In this document: positions 1 to 6,094 of the stretch, in pieces
How the letters are laid out: each line of letters begins with the position of its first letter
Position numbering within the stretch: the first letter of the stretch is position 1
Source of the DNA: Kiritimatiellia bacterium
Lineage (GTDB): Bacteria; Verrucomicrobiota; Kiritimatiellia; RFP12; UBA1067
DNA length: 9,354 nucleotides
Direction: 5' to 3'
Assembly (NCBI GenBank): GCA_016302985.1
Contig: JAEDMN010000124.1
Coordinates: 1 to 9,354 of the forward strand
The notes under the pieces: generated by a model
The model's input: the letters and a program-made list of their open reading frames with translations, nothing else
Told to the model about the DNA's origin: nothing
Database searches by the model: none
Translations under genes and position numbers: made by a program

Positions 1-143
1 GTAGTAGTAGGCTCTGGCCAGATCTGCGGGGCGTCCCGCCACGGACAGGTCCGCGGCAAGCGCGTCGAAGGCGGCGCCGCGCGGCAGCAGGGACTGCTTC
101 AGGCACTTGGCGTCGAGGTTGTGGGCGTTGTAGGCGATCGCCC
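1..143 (-). pseudogene. Frame-shifted continuation of the U32-like gene, running off the window
   Basis: In the frame one base away from the preceding coding sequence, this stretch is open to position 1. It reads AIAYNAHNLDAKCLKQSLLP, then RGAAFDALAADLSVAGRPADLARAYYY in two further helical-looking segments. One extra G in the GGG run (minus strand, 141-143) would join it to ETDAG of the upstream frame as ETDAGAIAYNAHNL. It carries a cysteine (AKCLKQS) that could be the fourth ligand next to C178, C182 and C211 of the first part. The cause could be a sequencing or assembly error in a homopolymer, or a recent real mutation. The remaining C-terminus is outside the window. Confidence 0.65.
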
Positions 144-1007
144 TGCATCCGTCTCGAAGAGCTTGCCGTGATTCGGTTCCAGCAGCGGCTGCATCGGCCC
201 GATGTGCGAGCCGGTCGCGTAGCTTTCAAGGATGCGGACGGGGTGCGCGTTGATCCGCGTGGCGAGCTTCATCGCGGTGCAGAGCCCTTCGTACGCGTCG
301 ACGCGCTCGGGCTCGATGAAGTTCGTGCGCGCGTACCACTGCGCGCGGTTCGCGGGTTTGGCCAGCCACGCCCAGCACGTTCCGTGGAACGTGTACCCGT
401 TGTCCGCCCGCGCGATCTCGACCTCATGCGCGACGAGGTTGTCGTGGAAGACATGGGAGGAGCAGTGGTTGAGGCAGCCCGAGTTGGCGAGGATGTAGAG
501 CCGTTTCCCATGGTCGTCGCACCAGGTCTTCATTGCACGGACGGCGTCCAGGTCGCGGTTCAGTTCACGCTTCAGGTAGAAGCCGTCGAAGACGTCCTGC
601 AGGTAGTCCATGCCTTCGACGGTGCCGATCTCCATGTTCACGGACGCGCGGATCTCGAGCCCGGGGAAGTTCGCGCGAATGAAGCGGGCGAGTACGGGCG
701 ACGTGGTCGTGACGCCCGTCAGCGATCCGTCGGCGGCGAACCGGTCGACCGTCTCGCCGACCTCCGTCAGAAAGGCGCGGGAGAGCGCCCGCGCGCCGTA
801 GCAGTTGGCGTTGAACAGGAGGTGCAGCGGGATGCCCGCGTCGGCGAGGCGTCCGAGATCCTCCAGCTGCCGGTCCTCGTCCGCGACAAGCGCACGGCCG
901 GACGGCATCGCGCCGTAGGCGAAGTAGACGTCGTGCAGCGCCGCGCGGCGCGCGACAAGCGCATCCATCCAGGCCCGATCGGCCTGATATCCGACAGAGA
1001 ACGTCAT
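99..1007 (-). CDS. Peptidase-U32-like protein with probable iron-sulfur cysteines; reading frame broken near its 3' end
   Basis: As read, 302 residues. The fold and motif style resemble the peptidase U32 group (the YhbU/YhbV and UbiU/UbiV type of TIM-barrel proteins), several of which carry a 4Fe-4S cluster on four cysteines. Visible here are the N-terminal barrel strands, VYFAYGAMPSGRAL (28-41), LHLLFNANCYGARAL (61-75), LEIRASVNMEIGT (117-129), and the cysteine segment ANSGCLNHCSSH (C178, C182), followed by C211 in FHGTCWAW. The last 13 or so residues (RSPTTPTTSTPSA) are low in complexity and unlike the rest of the protein. Shifting the frame by one base at the CCC run at 141-143 gives good protein sequence to the window edge, so the stop at 99-101 is probably an artefact of an indel. 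The start is the ATG at 1007 with GAGGGGG seven bases upstream. Substrate or role is unknown; U32 relatives act in prenyl-quinone hydroxylation, RNA hydroxylation or collagen breakdown. Family assignment is moderate. Confidence 0.68.
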   Translation of the reverse strand: MTFSVGYQADRAWMDALVARRAALHDVYFAYGAMPSGRALVADEDRQLEDLGRLADAGIPLHLLFNANCYGARALSRAFLTEVGETVDRFAADGSLTGVTTTSPVLARFIRANFPGLEIRASVNMEIGTVEGMDYLQDVFDGFYLKRELNRDLDAVRAMKTWCDDHGKRLYILANSGCLNHCSSHVFHDNLVAHEVEIARADNGYTFHGTCWAWLAKPANRAQWYARTNFIEPERVDAYEGLCTAMKLATRINAHPVRILESYATGSHIGPMQPLLEPNHGKLFETDAGRSPTTPTTSTPSA

Positions 1008-1117
1008 GGCCTCGCCCCCTCAGTGAACCCCCTTTCCACGACGGTCAGTCATACCATTGTTTGGGATGACCCTGCCGAAGACCACCACGGCCTTGCGAAC
1101 ACGACGCGTCATCGGAT
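1008..1117 (-). other. Intergenic gap of about 110 bases; possible regulatory region for the U32-like gene
   Basis: The longest non-coding gap in the window and somewhat richer in A+T near 1049-1072 than its surroundings. On the minus strand it holds a short inverted repeat, GTCAT and ATGAC, separated by 13 bases (about 1049-1071), and the perfect palindrome GACGCGTC at 1103-1110. TATGAC could be a -10-like hexamer, but no matching -35 element is clear. I see no hairpin followed by a T run, so no terminator is called. A GAGGGGG ribosome binding site lies seven bases before the ATG at 1007. Confidence 0.3.
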
Positions 1118-3076
1118 TCATGGCTCGCGGTCCCAGGTGACGTCGCGGATGTCCACGGACGTGCCGTTCCAGGTGTAGAACGTCGGACGACCAACGCGGA
1201 CCGCCGGACGATCGCCGAACTGCCAGGCCTCGGCGAAGACCTCCTTGCCCGTCCGGTCGTCGAAGACGGCGACCTCGACCATCCGGTCCGTCAGGCGCAG
1301 GGAGAACAGGTAGGTCCGTCCGAAGGTCCAGGCCACATCCGCGCCCCGTGCGTAGAGGCGCGTCATGCCCGTGTGGGAGAAGCGTCTCCCCTTGTAGGAC
1401 TGTTCGAACTCGAAGCGCCGCGCCCCTTCGCCGCCGGCGGACGGCTGCCGCCAGAACGAAAGTCCCCAGTAGCCGTCCGGGCCCGCAAACCGAAGGCCGC
1501 AGGTCGTGGGAGTCTCGGGTTTTTCCGGGCCCTTGACGGGCGTGAACCGCGCCGTGACGACGCCGCCCGTTGCGACCGGGAGGTCCGCGACGACCGTGCC
1601 CGCCGTGGCGTCATGGACGAGATGGTCTCCGTCGACCTGCCAGTGCGCGGCCTCGCCCTTCTTCGACCAGGCCGTGACGGGCGTGCGGCGCAGGAAGGCG
1701 CCCGCGGGTATCCGGACGTCCTTCACTTCGCCGGCCGTGACGAGCGGCCCGCAGCCCGTCACGTTCTCGAACGCGACGTCCGCGACGCCGTGGGCGGGGT
1801 CGTGGCTCTCCAGGCGCACGCCCATCGTGTTCGCGGGCAGCGGGGCCGGGAACGCCACGTCCCGGACCTTCAGGCCCTTGAAGTGCCCCGCGACCTTGTG
1901 GTGCTGCCACCGATCGTTGACCATGAAGGTGCGGACCGTCATGAAGAGGTCGCCGGCCTCGGGCGTGTCGAAGCGGAGGTTCTCGAACGTGAAGTCCTCG
2001 AAGAGCTGGTCGTTGGCAGGCTGGATGAAGACGGCGTTCTCGGCCCAGTACTCCGTGGACGGCGTCTTGTGGATCGACTGGTGGAGGATGTCGCAGTCCC
2101 GGAACGTCAGATTGCGGTAGCGTGTGCCGGGCCCCTTGCACTCGTAGCCGATGCGGAAGATGTTCGCGACATCGGTCCAGAGCGCGCATTTCTCCACGAG
2201 CAGGTTCTCGCACCACCACTTCGGGGTGATGCAGTCGTCCTGGCTGCGAATGAAGCAGTTGCGGATGACGACGTCGCGCGAAGAGCAGACGTCGATGCCG
2301 TCGTCATTGAGGACGCGTCCGTTGAGGATCTTCACGTTGTCGACCGTCGCGCGCGTACAGCCGTCGAGGACGAGGCACCAGCTGAAGGAGCTCATCAGCG
2401 TGACGTCCTTCACCGTGATGTCCGAACCCGACAGATTCACCATGTGCCCGCAGCCCTTCGGGCCTTGGCACCAGGGCCAGGTCGCGCCGCTGAGGATGCC
2501 GCGGCCGCGCACCGTGATGTTGGTGCCGCGGCCGGAGACCGCGCCCTCCACGTAGGCGCCGGGGGCGAGGTAGAGGGTCTGGTTCGAGGCGAGGCGGATC
2601 GCCTCGTCGCGGTGGTGGCGTCCCGGTCCGAAGTAGACGACGTCCGGATCGTCCGGCTTCGGCGCATCCGTCTCCGGCACGTTCGCGCTCACAACGAGGG
2701 CATGGTGGCGCCCCGTCGGTTCGACGGCCAGCGTGAACGGCGGGGTCGCGCGGAAGCGCAGCGTGCGCGCGTCGACCACCTGCGGCTTCACGCCGCGGGA
2801 GAGCGGCAGAATCCGCACGTCGCGCATCGGCGCGCCGGCGACCTCGACCTCGACTTCGCCGTCGGCGTCGAAGAAGACCGCGTGGTATGGGTACGCGTCG
2901 TTCTGCTTCAGGCAGTGCGTCGGCGCGGGGAGCGTCATGACCTCGACGGGCTTGCCGTTCACCTTGACGGCGAGCGGCGCGGACGTGCGCACCTCGACTG
3001 CGGGCCAGGACGTCACCGTGACGGCCGAAGCGGCCAGCAGGCCCGTGAACGTGGACAACAGGAAAAAGGTCTTCAT
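1118..3076 (-). CDS. Secreted right-handed beta-helix protein, polygalacturonase-like (GH28-related), with C-terminal beta-rich domain
   Basis: A 652-residue exported protein, probably acting on a polysaccharide. Residues 1-18 form a signal peptide (MKTFFLLSTFTGLLAASA). Residues about 25-125 look like a small beta-sandwich. Residues about 145-465 carry repeating beta-helix coils such as NITVRGRGILSG, DITVKDVTLMSS, ATVDNVKILNG, DVVIRNCFIRS and NLTFRDCDILH. Residues about 475-650 look like a concanavalin-type or DUF1080-like beta-sandwich, a possible binding module. Two segments resemble glycoside hydrolase family 28: NDDGID (257-262) and SQDD (278-281), the latter like the paired catalytic Asp of that family. 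The third GH28 motif, GHG, is not present; TDVANIFRIGYE (301-312) occupies that place. No RIK motif is visible either. The protein is therefore a distant GH28 relative or another beta-helix family (GH49- or GH82-like), and the substrate is unknown. It starts 21 bases after the peptidase stop, with a good ribosome binding site. Confidence 0.82.
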   Translation of the reverse strand: MKTFFLLSTFTGLLAASAVTVTSWPAVEVRTSAPLAVKVNGKPVEVMTLPAPTHCLKQNDAYPYHAVFFDADGEVEVEVAGAPMRDVRILPLSRGVKPQVVDARTLRFRATPPFTLAVEPTGRHHALVVSANVPETDAPKPDDPDVVYFGPGRHHRDEAIRLASNQTLYLAPGAYVEGAVSGRGTNITVRGRGILSGATWPWCQGPKGCGHMVNLSGSDITVKDVTLMSSFSWCLVLDGCTRATVDNVKILNGRVLNDDGIDVCSSRDVVIRNCFIRSQDDCITPKWWCENLLVEKCALWTDVANIFRIGYECKGPGTRYRNLTFRDCDILHQSIHKTPSTEYWAENAVFIQPANDQLFEDFTFENLRFDTPEAGDLFMTVRTFMVNDRWQHHKVAGHFKGLKVRDVAFPAPLPANTMGVRLESHDPAHGVADVAFENVTGCGPLVTAGEVKDVRIPAGAFLRRTPVTAWSKKGEAAHWQVDGDHLVHDATAGTVVADLPVATGGVVTARFTPVKGPEKPETPTTCGLRFAGPDGYWGLSFWRQPSAGGEGARRFEFEQSYKGRRFSHTGMTRLYARGADVAWTFGRTYLFSLRLTDRMVEVAVFDDRTGKEVFAEAWQFGDRPAVRVGRPTFYTWNGTSVDIRDVTWDREP

Positions 3077-3083
3077 GACTGGA

Positions 3084-3090
3084 CTCCCTC
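3084..3090 (-). promoter_or_regulatory. Ribosome binding site of the beta-helix protein gene
   Basis: GAGGGAG on the minus strand, seven bases before the ATG at 3076 and inside the 21-base gap after the peptidase stop. It fixes the start at the first residue of the signal peptide and shows there is no room for a separate promoter, so the gene probably shares the upstream transcript. Confidence 0.75.
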
Positions 3091-3097
3091 GTGACGG

Positions 3098-6055
3098 TTA
3101 CTTGTTCTGGTGGATGACGGACTCGACGACGTCGAGCTTGTTCGAGCAGGCGTCGAGCAGCTGCGGGCCGGCGAGCACGCAGATGGCGGAATCCTTCGCG
3201 AGGGCGTCGACGGTGTCCGCGAACGCCTTCAGATCCGCCTTCGTCGTCCCGAGCATCTCGGCGCGCAGGCGCTGGAGGTCGTCCGGCGTGCGGCCCGAAA
3301 GGTACAGGTCGGCGGCGCCGAACGTCTCGGTGCTGGGCGTCTGGTAGGGTTCGGTCGCCGCGACGGAGCTCACGATGAAGCGGTCGAGGGCCTCGGGACC
3401 GTCCGCGAACTTCCGGAGCGCGTCGCCGCAGGTCGCGTAGACGTCGAGCGAGCGCGCCGGCTTCGGGTCGTTCCAGGAAAGCCAGCCCGCGTCGCCGTCG
3501 GGACGGGTACGGAAGTTCCCGCCATACGCGCCGCCCTTCACGCGGATCTCGTCCCAGAGGTAGTTCAGCGAGAGGATGCGGGCGGCGACGACTGCGCGGC
3601 CGGTGTAGATCGCCGGCGTCGGGTGGGCGACGCGGGCCGCAAAACCGATACCGGCGGGAATGCGGAAACCCTCGGCGCGACGGGGCAGGAGCGTGCGGAC
3701 GGCAGGTGCGCCCATGCTTCCGCGCGGGAACTTCGCGGCGACCTCACGGGCGAAGGCGGCCGGGATGTTGTCGGAAAGGCAGACCGTCAGACGGTTCCGG
3801 ACGAAGACTTTCTTCGCGAGCGCGGCGAGGCGCGAGCAGTAGGCCGGCCCCCCGGTGGCAAACGCGGCGTCCGCGGCCTGCAGGTGGCGGATCTGGGCGA
3901 AACCGGACAGCGCGTCCTCGACGACGCCCCGGGCGGAGAGCTGCGCGGCCGCGCGGCGGAACGGGTGGCTGCGGCCCGAGAGCCCCATGGTCTGGCGTTC
4001 GGCCGCGATGCGCCTCTGCTTGAGCAGGTCGCCGACGGCCTTCGTGTCCGTGAACACGGTTTCCAGCAGGACCTCGGGCACGAGGCGGACGACATCGGCC
4101 TTCCTGGACTCGAGCGCAGAGACGGTGACGGCCATGTAGGGGCGCACGTCCTTCGCGTCGCCGGCCTTCCCGTAGACGGTCCCGCTGATGCCGAAGTTTC
4201 CGATCTTGCCGTCGAGCTCGTTGCGCAGCGCGTCGATCGGGTGTCGCGCCGTCGCGAGGTCGCCCAGGACGCGCGCCAGCATCGGCAGGTCGGCAAGCTC
4301 CCCGGTCGTCAGGTCGGACGCGTCGAAGTAGAGTCCGAGATGCAGCACGCCGTTCGCCTGGGTGTGGGGACGCACCAGCGCGACGCCGTCCAGGTCGACG
4401 ATTTCGCGGGCGGTCACGGGTCCCTTCACGGGCACGTCCTTCACGGACAGCAGCGGCAGCTTCGCGACGTCCTCGGGACGGTCCGGCGTCGTCTGGTGCT
4501 GCGCGAGGGCGCGGCAGGTCGCGAGCACCTTGTCCAGTTCCTCCTTCGACCAGGACGCCTTGATCTTCGCGAGCTCCGCCTTCTCGGCTTCGCGGCGCGC
4601 GGCACCGAGGGTCGGCGACGGCAGCATCGTCAGCTCGGCATGGTGCGGATTGTCCAGCACGGCCGTGCGGAGCAGCTGCTCGAACCAGCCCGTCTCCAGC
4701 TTCGCGCGCAGCGCGGCGTAGCGGCTTGCGTTGCGGAAGGCGTCCGCGGGATCGCCGCCGTAGAGCCACAGGTCGTAGGCGTCGGAGAAGAACGCGAGGC
4801 CGCGCGGCGTGCCGCCGTAGTCCTTCTCGCGGTCATGGAACTCGGCGCGGTCGATCAGCGCCGCGAGGCGGGCGTGGTCGAGGCCCTTGGCGACGACGCC
4901 CGCGAGCGTCTCGCGCACGGTACGGCGGACCGTCTCGACGTTCTCCCGCTTCACGTTCTTGACGACGAGCGAAACGCACATCTGCGCCTGGCCGCCGACC
5001 CCGAAATGCACGTCCTCGCAGAGGCCCTTCTCGAGCAGCGCCTTCTTCAGCGGCGCGTCGTTGTCGCCCGCGAGGGCGTCCGTGATCACGTCCATCGCCA
5101 TGTACTTCTCGCGCGCGTCGAAGCGGGCGAAGACCCAGGCGTCGGACATCAGGACCTTGCCCTCGGGCTTCTCGTCGGCGCCGATCTCGTACTCGATCGT
5201 CTTCGTCGCCGCGACGGGCTCCTGAATCATGACCGGGGCGTCCACCTCGGCGCGCGGATAGGGCGCGAGGAAGCCGTCCAGCTTCGCCAGCACGGCCGGC
5301 AGGTCGACCTTGCCGTCCAGGAAGATCCGCGCGTTCGAGGGATGGTAGAAGCGGTTGTAGAAGGCCTTGTACTTTTCGAAGGTCAGCTCGGGAATCGCCT
5401 TCGGGTCGCCGCCGGAGACGAAGCCGTAGCACGTGTCGGGGTAGAGCAGACGCAGCGTCTCGTGGCGCAACAGGCGCTCGGGGTTCGCGAACGCGCCCTT
5501 CATCTCGCTGTAGACGACGCCGTTGCGCTTCAGTTCACCGTCCGCCTTGTCCAGCTCGTAGTGCCAGCCCTCCTGCTGGAAGGCGAGCGGACTCTTCATG
5601 CTGAGCGGATGCAGGACGGAGTCCATGTAGACGTCGACGAGGTTGAGGAAGTCCGTCGGATTGCGCGAACAGACGGGATACATCGTCGAATCCGCGCTCG
5701 TGAAGGCGTTGAGGAACGTCGCGAACGAACTCTTCAGCAGGTCGACGAACGGCTCCTTCACGGGATACTTTTCGGAGCCGCAGAGCACGGAGTGCTCGAT
5801 GATGTGCGGCACGCCCGTGTCGTCGGAGGGCAGCGTCCGGAACCCGATCGCGAACGTCATGTTGTCGTCGTCGCGGTCGAGCCAGGCGAGATCCGCCCCG
5901 TTCTTCGCGTAGGTCATGCGCACCAGCCGGCCCTGCACCTCGGGGAGCTCGGTCACGCTCTGCACCGTGAACCCGCTCAGCGTGTCGCCGGGCTTGAAGG
6001 CCGCCGCAAGGGGCAGGGTCGCGGCCAGCGCGATCGCGGAAATCGTCTTGTTCAT
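3098..6055 (-). CDS. Secreted M16C zinc metallopeptidase, presequence-protease (PreP/Cym1) type
   Basis: A 985-residue clamshell metallopeptidase of the M16C group, which degrades short unfolded peptides inside a closed chamber. The inverted zinc motif HIIEH (84-88) supplies H84 and H88 as ligands and E87 as the catalytic base. The third ligand is E184 in VVYSEMKGAF. The SVLCGSEKYPVKEPF stretch after the motif is typical of presequence proteases. The C-terminal half keeps the substrate-binding Arg/Tyr pair in EIRVKGGAYGG (R838, Y844). The length is close to the roughly 1000 residues usual for the family, with all four repeats and the M16C-associated linker. I chose the ATG at 6055 because it opens a Sec-type signal peptide (MNKTISAIALAATLPLAAA, probable cleavage near residue 19) and is preceded by GGAG nine bases upstream. 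Starts at 6070 (ATG) and 6091 (GTG) would add charged residues before it. Export to the periplasm or beyond is inferred. The gene starts 39 bases after the hem fusion ends, with no terminator between them. Confidence 0.93.
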   Translation of the reverse strand: MNKTISAIALAATLPLAAAFKPGDTLSGFTVQSVTELPEVQGRLVRMTYAKNGADLAWLDRDDDNMTFAIGFRTLPSDDTGVPHIIEHSVLCGSEKYPVKEPFVDLLKSSFATFLNAFTSADSTMYPVCSRNPTDFLNLVDVYMDSVLHPLSMKSPLAFQQEGWHYELDKADGELKRNGVVYSEMKGAFANPERLLRHETLRLLYPDTCYGFVSGGDPKAIPELTFEKYKAFYNRFYHPSNARIFLDGKVDLPAVLAKLDGFLAPYPRAEVDAPVMIQEPVAATKTIEYEIGADEKPEGKVLMSDAWVFARFDAREKYMAMDVITDALAGDNDAPLKKALLEKGLCEDVHFGVGGQAQMCVSLVVKNVKRENVETVRRTVRETLAGVVAKGLDHARLAALIDRAEFHDREKDYGGTPRGLAFFSDAYDLWLYGGDPADAFRNASRYAALRAKLETGWFEQLLRTAVLDNPHHAELTMLPSPTLGAARREAEKAELAKIKASWSKEELDKVLATCRALAQHQTTPDRPEDVAKLPLLSVKDVPVKGPVTAREIVDLDGVALVRPHTQANGVLHLGLYFDASDLTTGELADLPMLARVLGDLATARHPIDALRNELDGKIGNFGISGTVYGKAGDAKDVRPYMAVTVSALESRKADVVRLVPEVLLETVFTDTKAVGDLLKQRRIAAERQTMGLSGRSHPFRRAAAQLSARGVVEDALSGFAQIRHLQAADAAFATGGPAYCSRLAALAKKVFVRNRLTVCLSDNIPAAFAREVAAKFPRGSMGAPAVRTLLPRRAEGFRIPAGIGFAARVAHPTPAIYTGRAVVAARILSLNYLWDEIRVKGGAYGGNFRTRPDGDAGWLSWNDPKPARSLDVYATCGDALRKFADGPEALDRFIVSSVAATEPYQTPSTETFGAADLYLSGRTPDDLQRLRAEMLGTTKADLKAFADTVDALAKDSAICVLAGPQLLDACSNKLDVVESVIHQNK

Positions 6056-6064
6056 CTCTTCTTT

Positions 6065-6068
6065 CTCC
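6065..6068 (-). promoter_or_regulatory. Probable ribosome binding site deciding the M16C peptidase start
   Basis: GGAG on the minus strand, nine bases before the ATG at 6055, in a purine-rich run. It supports the start that gives a clean signal peptide. It is a weaker site than the AGGAGA of the hem fusion, so the upstream ATG at 6070 is not fully excluded. Confidence 0.5.
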
Positions 6069-6094
6069 ATCTTTCTGTCCTGCCTTTCCACCTG

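Noticed and set aside
1..12. GTA triplet repeat at the window edge
   Set aside because: It is simply three Tyr codons (TAC on the minus strand) in the restored frame of the U32-like gene, and too short to be a meaningful repeat.
1008..1117. Rho-independent terminator after the beta-helix gene
   Set aside because: No stable GC hairpin followed by a T run could be found on the minus strand.
1373..3094. Long plus-strand open frame opposite the beta-helix gene
   Set aside because: Arg-, Val- and Asp-rich shadow without motifs. The minus strand shows a signal peptide and repeated beta-helix coils.
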